From Candidatus Aminicenantota bacterium (GTDB lineage Bacteria > Acidobacteriota > Aminicenantia > JAMOAD01): DNA of 39,425 nucleotides. The stretch covers positions 1-39,425 of the forward strand of contig JALVQI010000093.1 of assembly GCA_027031485.1 (NCBI GenBank), in the 5' to 3' direction. This document shows, in pieces, positions 24,252 through 32,431 of the stretch (its first letter is position 1; each line of letters begins with the position of its first letter). A model generated the notes under the pieces. The model worked only from the letters and a program-made list of their open reading frames with translations. It was not told the DNA's origin and did not search any database. The translations under genes were made by a program, and so were the position numbers.

Positions 24252-25568
24252 TTAAAGGTCTTTTATTTCCTCTTTGAAATTTATTCCTATGTTTTCAAGC
24301 TCTTCCAATACAGGTTCATAAATAGATGGAATTACGGGAATGTGTACGCCCGTGACTTTAATCTTGTCTTCCAAAATCATTCTTGTTGCTATTGCAGCGG
24401 GAAGTGCCACTGTTTTTGCCACAGATGTTTCAATACCTTCAACTCCATAATCAACCATCAATGATGTATAGAGTTTTCTCTTTCCATTAAAATCCCCGAT
24501 AATTTTGTGGAGAAGGATAACCATATCCCTTTCTCCCTTTTTATAATACATCTTTCCCAGAAGAAGGTCTGTTAGAACATCAATCGGAGCAATCTTACCT
24601 TTGTTTATCTTTTCTTCTGAAATTATTCCCATCCACTCTATCTTTTCCATTATTTGAGGTTTATCCTCAATTGAGAATTTTTTAATAATCTCCTCTTTGA
24701 GATTTGAGGGATTTAAGCCTGATATTTCAGCCGTATACTCAAGATAGGATTTATTATCTGTTTCTCTCTCTTTCAAATCAAGCCAGTTTAATTTGCTAAC
24801 AACACTCCAGAGCTCTGACCATCCGGGAAATCTTATTGTTCCTCTGAACATTGTTTCAATTCCATGAAAATTATAAAGCTCAATATATGAGACAGAGTCT
24901 CTGTTCGGATAGTATTCCATCTGGCCGACTCCTTCAATTTCAAGAGGATGGTGGTCATCAAAAAGATTCTCGGGAGCCACCTCAATTAATTTTCCGTTTT
25001 TAAGATACTTTGCACTATTTCTTCCTGCAAGAAGAACTCCTCTCGGGCTCCAGGAAAATTTGTATTTCAGAGGATTATCAGCTGCTTCTGGGGCGGGAAG
25101 TGCCCCGCAAAAAGATTCAAAGCTTACAACCTTTCCTCCCTTTTTTTCAATATCATGGACAAGCTTCATTGCAGACATATGGTCAATTCCCGGATCAAGT
25201 CCGATTTCATTTAAAAATAACAGGCCTTTCTCTTTTGCCTCTTTGTCCAGGGCTTTCATTTCAGGTTTTACATAGGAAGTTGTTACAAGATGTTTATTAA
25301 ACTCAAGACAAACCTTAGCAACTTTTAGATGGTAAATGTAGGGCAAAAGGGAGATTGCAATATCATTTTCCTTTACAAGCTCTTTCAGCTTATCCTCTTC
25401 TTCCACAACCCAACGAATAGCCTTTCCGTTCGGATGACCTTCAATCAATGCCTCTGCTTTTTCAACTGTTCTTGAAGCAACGGTTACTTTAAAATTGTGT
25501 TTTAACAAATAGGTGACAAGAGGTTTTGAAACCAAGCCTGCACCCAATAATAATACCTTATCTTTCAT
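24252..25568 (-). CDS. Saccharopine dehydrogenase (glutamate-forming)
   Basis: A 438-residue protein of the LYS9/AASS C-terminal family. It oxidises saccharopine to alpha-aminoadipate semialdehyde and glutamate with NAD(P)+, or works in reverse. It shows the N-terminal Rossmann motif LLGAGLVSKPLVTYL (7-21), the family stretch GLDPGIDHMSAM, and the ESFCGALPAPEAADNPLKYKF-type region with SPRGVLLAGRNSA following. It lies 12 nt after the lysine-ketoglutarate reductase gene, and together they match the two halves of the eukaryotic AASS protein. With catabolic enzymes around and no lysine-synthesis genes visible, lysine degradation is more likely. Confidence 0.88.
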   Translation of the reverse strand: MKDKVLLLGAGLVSKPLVTYLLKHNFKVTVASRTVEKAEALIEGHPNGKAIRWVVEEEDKLKELVKENDIAISLLPYIYHLKVAKVCLEFNKHLVTTSYVKPEMKALDKEAKEKGLLFLNEIGLDPGIDHMSAMKLVHDIEKKGGKVVSFESFCGALPAPEAADNPLKYKFSWSPRGVLLAGRNSAKYLKNGKLIEVAPENLFDDHHPLEIEGVGQMEYYPNRDSVSYIELYNFHGIETMFRGTIRFPGWSELWSVVSKLNWLDLKERETDNKSYLEYTAEISGLNPSNLKEEIIKKFSIEDKPQIMEKIEWMGIISEEKINKGKIAPIDVLTDLLLGKMYYKKGERDMVILLHKIIGDFNGKRKLYTSLMVDYGVEGIETSVAKTVALPAAIATRMILEDKIKVTGVHIPVIPSIYEPVLEELENIGINFKEEIKDL

Positions 25569-25580
25569 ATTAATCTCCTA

Positions 25581-26876
25581 TTATGAATTTTTTAAATATT
25601 TTTCAATATATTTATAATCCGGGGTAAGTTCTCCTTTGTGAGCTATTACAGCTCTTTTTATCGGAGCCGGCAGCTCTAACTCTTGAAAGCTTACGGAGTA
25701 GTCTGCCTTTACAATATCCGGAATAAAATCCTTTAAAACATGGCTGAAGTATTCGGAAGACTCTCTTGGAAGTTCACTCGGTAGAATATCCACCATCAGA
25801 ACCGTTGGACCATCACCACTTATACCTATGAAGTATTTATCCTTTAACGGCTCGTACACCAGAGCCGGTTTATCAGGTTCTCCGCACTCAAATGTAAACT
25901 CTATTGCTCCCTCAATATCGCAGCTTATATCTGCTATGATTTTTAAATTCTTCTTATTTTCACTCCAGAGCTTTTTCACATCCTCCTTGGTTACAAGTCT
26001 CGGATACTTTTCTTCCCAGTATATTGCATTTACCAATATATTTAAATATGGAAGATATTTGCTAAAAACCCCTCTGTATTTTTCAGGATTTCTATAATAA
26101 TCAAAAAGCTCAAATTTCGTGTTAGAAGAAATAGGTTCAACCATATGCTCTTCCTTGAAAACAACTTTAATTGCTCTGTTTTCAGGAAAGTTTCCCTTTA
26201 AAAGCTCATCAGGTGTAATTTCCACCGGATTTAAAAGATCAAATATTTCCTGTGCTCCCCTTGAAACATTTCCATATCCGGCAAAACCTATGATAAGAGG
26301 ATTAATTTGATCGGGAAGTTCGCCCTTTTCTATTTTATCCTTTAATCTGGAAATTTCAGATTTTGCCTCTTTTAAAGAGTGGTATTCATAAGCTCGTTTA
26401 ACTTCTTCAAAAATATTTGAAACACCATCTTTTTTAAGTTTTTGGCCTAGAAGATTTAGAGCATCAATTGCTCCGGCAAATCCGGCGAATCTTCCGAAAA
26501 ATATAAGCCTCCTTCCCTTGTCATCTGTTATTTTCTCATAATCAATTAAGGTATCTTTAAGCTCGAGAATCCTTTTTAGCATGGGCATATTATAGCTCTG
26601 TCCTTTTATGGTGTGGGAAAAAAACACATAGGTTTTTTCAGGTAATAGCTTTTCCTTCGGAATCTCCTTTACACCGAAAATCACCTTTGCCTCTGAAAGA
26701 TCCTTTTTAAGCTCTGCTCCAGCTTTTTCAAATTCTTCATCTTTAAAAACTCTGTGGGATGATGGCTCCACTATAACTTTAAAACCCTGTTTAACAAGGT
26801 CTTCCACAGTATCAGGTGTAATAGCAACCCTTCTTTCAAAAATTGATTTATCTTCTTCTCTAATCCCTATAATCAT
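25581..26876 (-). CDS. Lysine-ketoglutarate reductase (saccharopine-forming), AlaDH/PNT-like
   Basis: From ATG 26876 the protein has 431 residues. It begins IGIREEDKSIFERRVAITP, the N-terminal signature of the lysine-ketoglutarate reductase half of AASS, an alanine dehydrogenase/transhydrogenase-like fold. Further matching stretches are FFSHTIKGQSYNMPMLKRIL, FGRFAGFAGAIDAL, LVNAIYWEEKYPRLVT and ISCDIEGAIEFT. It condenses lysine and 2-oxoglutarate to saccharopine with a reduced nicotinamide cofactor. A longer reading to 26918 is possible, but GGAG stands 7 nt before ATG 26876 and family homology begins there. It heads a two-gene unit with its own promoter, divergent from dsbD. Confidence 0.88.
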   Translation of the reverse strand: MIIGIREEDKSIFERRVAITPDTVEDLVKQGFKVIVEPSSHRVFKDEEFEKAGAELKKDLSEAKVIFGVKEIPKEKLLPEKTYVFFSHTIKGQSYNMPMLKRILELKDTLIDYEKITDDKGRRLIFFGRFAGFAGAIDALNLLGQKLKKDGVSNIFEEVKRAYEYHSLKEAKSEISRLKDKIEKGELPDQINPLIIGFAGYGNVSRGAQEIFDLLNPVEITPDELLKGNFPENRAIKVVFKEEHMVEPISSNTKFELFDYYRNPEKYRGVFSKYLPYLNILVNAIYWEEKYPRLVTKEDVKKLWSENKKNLKIIADISCDIEGAIEFTFECGEPDKPALVYEPLKDKYFIGISGDGPTVLMVDILPSELPRESSEYFSHVLKDFIPDIVKADYSVSFQELELPAPIKRAVIAHKGELTPDYKYIEKYLKNS

Positions 26877-26908
26877 TGAATTACTCCTTAAAATATTTAT
26901 TGAAAATA

Positions 26909-26937
26909 AGTTTAACAATTAGCATTTTTCCTGTCAA
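26909..26937 (-). promoter_or_regulatory. Promoter of the lysine-ketoglutarate reductase operon
   Basis: On the minus strand, TTGACA (complement of 26932-26937), a 17-nt spacer and TAAACT (complement of 26909-26914) precede the gene by about 32 nt, leaving a short leader with the ribosome-binding site. Confidence 0.65.
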
Positions 26938-27010
26938 GGAAAGGGGAAGAAAGTGAGACAAGAAGAATGAATTTTCAAATCTGAAAATTATTTTTTTTTC
27001 TTTATATTTT

Positions 27011-27019
27011 TGCTATAAT
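27011..27019 (+). promoter_or_regulatory. Extended -10 promoter of the dsbD operon
   Basis: TGC-TATAAT (27011-27019) is a consensus extended -10 element with a poly-T tract in place of a good -35. AGGAG at 27040-27044 and ATG at 27051 follow at normal spacing. Confidence 0.6.
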
Positions 27020-27050
27020 AAATTTCATACAATTTTAGTAGGAGATAAAA

Positions 27051-28673
27051 ATGAGAAAGAAAATTATTATGGTCGCTATTGTTTTGTTTTTTTTAACTAT
27101 TATCTTAAATGCCGGAGATTTTAATCTTGTCTCAAAGAAAGTTTATAAAAAAGAGGGAAAAGCTCTTTTCTCTCTTGAATTTGAAATCTCTCCGGGGCTT
27201 GATATAAAAGATCTTAATAAATCTATCCATATTAAGACAAAGGATAAAGTTTTTTCTCTGACAAATATAAAAAAGGATAAAATAAGCCTGGGACAGGTAA
27301 AAAATGTTACAATTGAAGGTGAAATCAAAATAACGGATAGTAAGGGGTTTAACAAGAAAAAAATAACTTTTGTAATAGATTATGAGCTTTGCGAGGCTTT
27401 TTCATCCGTTTGTGTGGTTTCGGATAAAGAAGAGGTAACCGTAAATTTTGATTTTTCTCAATTACAGAAAAAAGGTTTTAATGTTCTATCCCTTGTTTTA
27501 CTTTTTCTTTCAGGGATTGCCACTTCCTTTACTCCCTGTGTTTTCCCCTTGATTCCTCTTGTATTCGGTTTCATAGGAGCAACAGGTAAAAACCCAAAAA
27601 GAGCTCTATTTTTATCTTCAACAATGGTTCTTTCAATGGGGATTGTTTACTCTGCATTGGGTGTTTTCGCAGCCCTTTCTGGAAAAGTCTTCGGTTCACT
27701 AACCAAAAGTCCCGGTTTTTTAATTACAGCAGGAGCTATTATGGTTTTAATGGGCCTTTCTTTGATGGGCTATCTTCCTTTTAAAACCCCTTCCTTTGTA
27801 TCAAAGGAGATGAAACATTACAAAGGTAAAGGTTTTCTTTCAGCCATAGCTATGGGGTTATTCCTGGGAGCGATAGGAGCTCCCTGTGTAGGTCCTGTGC
27901 TTATCTCAGTTCTCACCTATGTTTCCACAACTCAAAATGCGGTTCTTGGAGGACTTATGTTATTCTCCTACTCTCTTGGTATAGGAGTGATTTTTGTAAT
28001 CATAGGAACTCTCTCTCAGACTCTGGGTAAAAACATAACTCAGGGAAGATGGATGGAGCTTTTGAAAAACTTTTTCTCAATCCTGATTATAGGAGGAGGT
28101 GTTTACTTTATGGGAATGGGTCTTAAAAGCAATATATTATTGTATGTATTCCTCCTATTTGTCGGCTTATGGCTTATAAAAGAGTCATTTAATATTGAAA
28201 AAGTTTTATTAAAAACAGGTTTTATTATTATAGCAATCTTAACGATGGCAATTCCTTCATACAAGCTATACAATATTATTCATCACCATGGAAGTATACT
28301 TTTAAAGAAGAGCGTGAATTGGGAAAATGATTATAATGGGGCTATGAAAAAAGCAGAGAAGGAGAAAAAGATAGTATTCATAGATTTTTATGCGGATTGG
28401 TGTGAAAATTGTCATAAACTTGAAGAGTCCATTGAAAAGGTCTATCCTGAGGCAAAAGATAAGATCATATTTTTAAGAATAAACATGGAATCCAATGACA
28501 AGCTTAAGGATAAACTTGTGAAAAAATACAATATCATAGGTCTTCCGGGGGTGGTTATTGAATGTCCCGGAGGTAATAAAATAGAATCCTTTTTCGGGTT
28601 TAAAGATGAACGAGCATTAAAAGAAATTCTTAATAAGGCTTTTATTGATAGTAAAACAAAATGCGGAGGATAA
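27051..28673 (+). CDS. dsbD: Thiol:disulfide interchange protein DsbD
   Basis: A 540-residue inner-membrane protein that carries reducing power from cytoplasmic thioredoxin to periplasmic thiol enzymes. All three modules are visible: signal peptide (1-21) and N-terminal periplasmic domain with C114 and C121; the membrane domain (about 143-408) with redox cysteines C163 in TPCVFPLIP and C279 in GAPCVGP; and a C-terminal thioredoxin domain with the WCENC motif (C451, C454) and cis-proline in IIGLPG. The N-terminal cysteine pair differs in context from the E. coli CxxxxxC-YPPE motif (here followed by VVSDKE). It is followed one base later by a cytoplasmic-type thioredoxin gene, its natural electron donor. 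Confidence 0.92.
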   Translation: MRKKIIMVAIVLFFLTIILNAGDFNLVSKKVYKKEGKALFSLEFEISPGLDIKDLNKSIHIKTKDKVFSLTNIKKDKISLGQVKNVTIEGEIKITDSKGFNKKKITFVIDYELCEAFSSVCVVSDKEEVTVNFDFSQLQKKGFNVLSLVLLFLSGIATSFTPCVFPLIPLVFGFIGATGKNPKRALFLSSTMVLSMGIVYSALGVFAALSGKVFGSLTKSPGFLITAGAIMVLMGLSLMGYLPFKTPSFVSKEMKHYKGKGFLSAIAMGLFLGAIGAPCVGPVLISVLTYVSTTQNAVLGGLMLFSYSLGIGVIFVIIGTLSQTLGKNITQGRWMELLKNFFSILIIGGGVYFMGMGLKSNILLYVFLLFVGLWLIKESFNIEKVLLKTGFIIIAILTMAIPSYKLYNIIHHHGSILLKKSVNWENDYNGAMKKAEKEKKIVFIDFYADWCENCHKLEESIEKVYPEAKDKIIFLRINMESNDKLKDKLVKKYNIIGLPGVVIECPGGNKIESFFGFKDERALKEILNKAFIDSKTKCGG

Positions 28674-28674
28674 T

Positions 28675-28995
28675 ATGAGTAAATACCTGGTAAGTGCGGA
28701 TGAGTTTAAGAGTATGATAAAAGAAGGCAATCTGACAGTTGTTGATTTTTCAAGTCCATACTGTGCTCCATGTAAAAAAGTACCTCCGATTATGGAAGAG
28801 TTAGAAGCAGAGTTCGGAGATAAGGTAAAGTTTATTGAAATAAATGTAGCCGAGGAGAATGAACTTGCCCTTGAATATGATGTTTTTTCTGTCCCAACTA
28901 TAATAATTTTTAATGGGGGAGAGGAAAAGGAGAGAATTTCGGGAGTTCCAAACAGAAAAAAATTGGCATCTGTTTTACAAAATAATATTTCCTGA
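28675..28995 (+). CDS. Thioredoxin with an atypical YCAPC active site
   Basis: A 106-residue thioredoxin-fold protein with no signal peptide. The active site is PYCAPCK (C30, C33) instead of the classical WCGPC, and the cis-proline is in VFSVPTIIIF. The C-terminal GVPNRKKL helix start is typical. GGAGG (28665-28669) lies just before ATG 28675; an upstream in-frame start would read through the dsbD tail and is unlikely. It probably reduces the DsbD membrane domain or serves general disulfide reduction. The Trp-to-Tyr and Gly-to-Ala changes should shift redox potential and partner choice. Confidence 0.88.
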   Translation: MSKYLVSADEFKSMIKEGNLTVVDFSSPYCAPCKKVPPIMEELEAEFGDKVKFIEINVAEENELALEYDVFSVPTIIIFNGGEEKERISGVPNRKKLASVLQNNIS

Positions 28996-29006
28996 TATCC
29001 TTTTAT

Positions 29007-30185
29007 ATGGAAGATTTTTTAAAAGCAACCATATTTGTAATCTCTTTCATAATTTTTTCATTTTTAGCCGCAAAACTACTAAAACTCAAAAAGGAAAATC
29101 CTTTTTTCACCTCAGTTAATGTATTGGGAATTCCTTTTATCTTTTCAGGTTTGGTTTTATCTTTCTTTATAAATGATATTTTCCCAAGGGGAAAAGCTCT
29201 ATTTATCTTTGCTCCTTTTTTAATTGTAATTATTTCATTCATAGGTTTTTTATATGCAAGCAATATTGTTATAAGGTATTTAAAGGACTACGGACTTTCA
29301 CTTTTTTTAATTTCCATTTTGTATTTTGCCGCTTTATACTATGGAACATTCCATATAATTAATATATTAAGTCATGTAACCCCTGTGTTTTCCCTTAAAA
29401 AAGAGGAGATCTCCATACTCTCACTTTCATCCGTAATTTTTTCTCCCTATTTTTTGTATCTTTTCAAAAAGGAGTATTTGGATAAAGATAAAAAAATGTT
29501 TATTCTCTTCCTCTCTTATATGACAGGCTTTTTTTCCATTCTTTTTTTCGGTTTATATTTTTATAAAGAAAAAACAATAAATTTTGATACTTTTAGAGTA
29601 AATTTTTCTTTTATACTAATTCTTGTTTTTATTATACTGGCGGCTTCTCTCTTTTCCCTTTTAACATCAAAATTGAAAAGAGAGGAGGTATTGACACTTT
29701 CCATTGGAATACTTGCTGTTAGCGGAGGAATAGCAACACTTTCGGATATAAGCATAATAACCGTTGCGGCCATTCTTTCTTTTCTTTATGTAAATATGCC
29801 GTACAGAATAAAGGAGTACAAGCTGATTCCCCATTTGATTCTTCTGGAAAAACCTGTGTATATAATGCTTCTTTTTTTAATACCACTATTTTTCTTTGAT
29901 GTGAGTGATAGAAGAATCTTTTATATAACCTTAATTTTTATTTTCATAAGGCTTATTTTTAAGATTATCGGATGGAAATTTTTAATGTTAATTAAAAAAG
30001 AGATTCCTCTGAATTTTTACCTTCCCTTTGGTCCTCTTCCCTTTGCAATCGGAATATCTTACTTTTTCATAGTTGGGCAGAGAGCACTGTTAATTTTAAA
30101 TGTACTGATTCTTTCACAAATTATCTCTGACCTTGTTTCAGCTACGGTTTTCTCTTTAAAAATTAGAGGAGAAAAAGACATATGA
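29007..30185 (+). CDS. Polytopic membrane protein, CPA2 antiporter-like companion
   Basis: A 392-residue, very hydrophobic protein with about eleven membrane helices. I recognise no active-site motif. Parts such as LIPHLILLEKPVYIMLLFLIP and the C-terminal region starting GPLPFAIG recall the C-terminal half of CPA2 cation:proton antiporters, but the glycine-rich ion-binding helices of that family are not evident. It overlaps the start of the true antiporter gene by 4 nt (ATGA), so the two are translationally coupled and could form a heteromeric transporter. That partnership is an inference from position and resemblance. It lies 11 nt after the thioredoxin gene. Confidence 0.6.
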   Translation: MEDFLKATIFVISFIIFSFLAAKLLKLKKENPFFTSVNVLGIPFIFSGLVLSFFINDIFPRGKALFIFAPFLIVIISFIGFLYASNIVIRYLKDYGLSLFLISILYFAALYYGTFHIINILSHVTPVFSLKKEEISILSLSSVIFSPYFLYLFKKEYLDKDKKMFILFLSYMTGFFSILFFGLYFYKEKTINFDTFRVNFSFILILVFIILAASLFSLLTSKLKREEVLTLSIGILAVSGGIATLSDISIITVAAILSFLYVNMPYRIKEYKLIPHLILLEKPVYIMLLFLIPLFFFDVSDRRIFYITLIFIFIRLIFKIIGWKFLMLIKKEIPLNFYLPFGPLPFAIGISYFFIVGQRALLILNVLILSQIISDLVSATVFSLKIRGEKDI

Positions 30186-31489
30186 TAGTTTCAATAATTC
30201 TTATCCTATTTTACCTCCTCGTAAGACAGATATCTTTTCAAAATATTTTACCTCCCTCCGGAGAATTAACTTTTTTGCTCGGGCTTATTCTGGTAGTGTC
30301 TTATATAGGGGGGAAGCTAACTTTAAAGGCAAAAATTCCCATGATTACAGGGTACCTTTTGACAGGAATCTTGGTAGGCCCTTATATCTTAAACATAATT
30401 ACTCAAAAAAATGTGGAAAGTCTGAGCCTTATAAATGAGATAGCTTTAACTATCATAGCTCTATCCGCAGGAGGAGAGCTTGAAATAGACAAATTATTTA
30501 AAAAAATAGGCTCACTTTCGGTAATAATTCTTTTTCAGGTTCTTATTGTTTTTTTAGGCGTCGGAGTTTTATTCTTTTTTCTTTTTAAAATTACCATTTT
30601 ACCTTCAATACTAACACAGACCTCAATTTTACCCTTCTCTATTGCCTTTGCAATACTGATGGGAACAATAGCCACCGCAAAATCACCCTCAACAACAATT
30701 GCAATAATCATAGAAACAGGTTCCAGAGGAGCTTTGACAGATACTGTGCTTGCCATTACTGTTATAAAGGATGTTGTAATTATTGTAATGTTTACTTTAT
30801 CAATGGCTCTTGCATCAACAATATCCGTAGGAAAAGGGGGACTTAATATTTCCATTTTAAATGAATTGTTTTTAGAGATATTAATAGCTGTTCTAATAGG
30901 ACTTTTTATCGGTTTATTGTTAGCTTTTTACTATCTTTACATCAATAAATATAATATTTTGTTTTTAATTGCTTTGAGTTTTTTGATTTCAGCCTTTTAT
31001 TTTCAGTTTCACTTTCATTTTCTTTTAAGCTGTATGGTAGCCGGAGCCTTTGCAACAAATGTTTTTAAAAAAATAAGGGAAAGTTTTCATTCATCAATAA
31101 AACAGGCATCCCTTCCGATATTTATTATATTTTTTACAATAACAGGAGCTGATCTGAATCTTTCCATCTTCAAAAAATATTGGATTTTCGCTTTGATATA
31201 TGTAATAGCAAGAGCCGGGACAACTTTCCTCGGAACATATTTAGGGGCCTATTTAAAAAATGAAAGTTTTAAAATCAAATATTTAAGCTGGCTCGGATTT
31301 TTGGGGCAGGCAGGTTTAACCATCGGATTTTTAAATATAATTGAGAAACAATTCCCCTCCGGAGGCTATATAATAAAAGATATTGCACTGGGGGGAATAA
31401 TTTTAAATCAAATTTTCGGGCCCATAGGATTCAAGTGGGCTCTTGAAAAAGCAGGAGAAGTTAAGGAAAAATTTATAGCAAAAATTTAG
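30182..31489 (+). CDS. CPA2 family cation:proton antiporter (KefB/GerN-like)
   Basis: A 435-residue inner-membrane antiporter of the Na+/H+ exchanger superfamily with about 12-13 helices. Typical features are KIPMITGYLLTGILVGPYIL, the ALSAGGELEIDKL segment, SPSTTIAIIIETG on the discontinuous helix, and a helix with KD (VLAITVIKDVVII) at the ion-binding aspartate position. A C-terminal LGFLGQAGLTIGFL helix is also characteristic. No RCK/TrkA regulatory domain follows. Sodium, potassium or glutathione-gated specificity cannot be told from the sequence. Co-transcription with dsbD and thioredoxin may hint at redox-linked control. Confidence 0.82.
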   Translation: MIVSIILILFYLLVRQISFQNILPPSGELTFLLGLILVVSYIGGKLTLKAKIPMITGYLLTGILVGPYILNIITQKNVESLSLINEIALTIIALSAGGELEIDKLFKKIGSLSVIILFQVLIVFLGVGVLFFFLFKITILPSILTQTSILPFSIAFAILMGTIATAKSPSTTIAIIIETGSRGALTDTVLAITVIKDVVIIVMFTLSMALASTISVGKGGLNISILNELFLEILIAVLIGLFIGLLLAFYYLYINKYNILFLIALSFLISAFYFQFHFHFLLSCMVAGAFATNVFKKIRESFHSSIKQASLPIFIIFFTITGADLNLSIFKKYWIFALIYVIARAGTTFLGTYLGAYLKNESFKIKYLSWLGFLGQAGLTIGFLNIIEKQFPSGGYIIKDIALGGIILNQIFGPIGFKWALEKAGEVKEKFIAKI

Positions 31490-31536
31490 TGTTTCTTAAC
31501 AATCAGAAAGATTACTTTCAAACTTATCCCATATTC

Positions 31537-31565
31537 TTCAAATCAACCTCTATTTATGTTATATT
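31537..31565 (+). promoter_or_regulatory. Promoter of the remA-gmk-coaBC-udg-priA cluster
   Basis: TTCAAA (31537-31542), a 17-nt spacer and TATATT (31560-31565), with TG one base before the -10 as an extended element. AGGAGGAG follows about ten nt later, before the ATG at 31587. Confidence 0.55.
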
Positions 31566-31586
31566 TTAATAGTTAAGGAGGAGCAG

Positions 31587-31838
31587 ATGAGTTTAAATGA
31601 TAAAATAATAAGCATAGGTTTTAATAATTATATTATGACGGAGAAAATATCAGCCATTACATCAACAAACACAACGCCTATTAAAAAAGCGATAAAACTT
31701 GCAAGAGAAGAAAAAAGATTAATAGATGCCTCTATGGGGAAAAAGGTGAAAACAGCTATCTTTCTTGATTCGGGATTCATTGTTTTATCCGCCCTTGCAC
31801 CTCAGACCCTTTACCAGAGACTTGCGGGAGAGGAATGA
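31587..31838 (+). CDS. remA: RemA/DUF370 family DNA-binding protein
   Basis: An 83-residue member of the RemA family. The sequence follows the family closely: ISIGFNNYIMTEKISAITS, PIKKAIKLAREEKRLIDAS, KTAIFLDSGFIVLSALAPQT. In Bacillus subtilis RemA activates matrix and osmoprotection genes by binding DNA as a ring-shaped oligomer. Its role elsewhere is little known. It is the first gene of its cluster, with AGGAGGAG upstream, and overlaps gmk by 4 nt, the neighbourhood seen in Firmicutes. Confidence 0.9.
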   Translation: MSLNDKIISIGFNNYIMTEKISAITSTNTTPIKKAIKLAREEKRLIDASMGKKVKTAIFLDSGFIVLSALAPQTLYQRLAGEE

Positions 31839-32431
31839 AAAAAAATATTATATTCACATTGACAGGACCATCTGGTGCTGGAAAGTCCACTCTGATAAAA
31901 GGAATAAAGCAAAAGTTTGATGTTAATTTTTCAATCTCCCATACGACAAGAGCTCCGAGAGAGGGAGAGAAAGAGGGAGTGGACTATTTTTTCATCAGCG
32001 ATGAAACATTTGATAAAATGCTCAAAGAAGGGGATTTTCTTGAATGGACGGAAGTTTATGGAAATAGATATGGTACATCAAAGAGGGAGATAGAAAAACT
32101 TCTGAAAAAAGGAAAGGATATTGTATTGGACCTTGACCTCAAAGGAGCTTTGAGAGTAAAGGATTTTTTCAAAGATGCAATTGTGATTTTCATAGGAACA
32201 GAGAATCTAAAAGAATTAAAAAACAGGTTGAAAAAGAGAGGGGAGAGAGATTTTGAATTGAGATTATCATCCGCAAAGGAGGCTGTTGAAAAACTTGAGA
32301 ATTTTGATTATTTGATCATTAACAAAAAAATCGAAGAATCCTTAATGAAACTTGAATCAATTTTTATTGCAGAGCATTTGAAAATAAGAAACCTTTACCT
32401 TAATAAATACAAAGAGGATTTTTTAAAATGA
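31835..32431 (+). CDS. gmk: Guanylate kinase
   Basis: A 198-residue kinase that phosphorylates GMP to GDP. The P-loop is GPSGAGKST (10-18), followed by the GMP-binding segment SHTTRAPREGEKEGVDYFF and LEWTEVYGNRYGTSK. The lid region and a C-terminal basic helix are present. It overlaps remA and coaBC by 4 nt each. The omega-subunit gene rpoZ, which usually stands between gmk and coaBC in this neighbourhood, is absent. Confidence 0.95.
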   Translation: MKKNIIFTLTGPSGAGKSTLIKGIKQKFDVNFSISHTTRAPREGEKEGVDYFFISDETFDKMLKEGDFLEWTEVYGNRYGTSKREIEKLLKKGKDIVLDLDLKGALRVKDFFKDAIVIFIGTENLKELKNRLKKRGERDFELRLSSAKEAVEKLENFDYLIINKKIEESLMKLESIFIAEHLKIRNLYLNKYKEDFLK

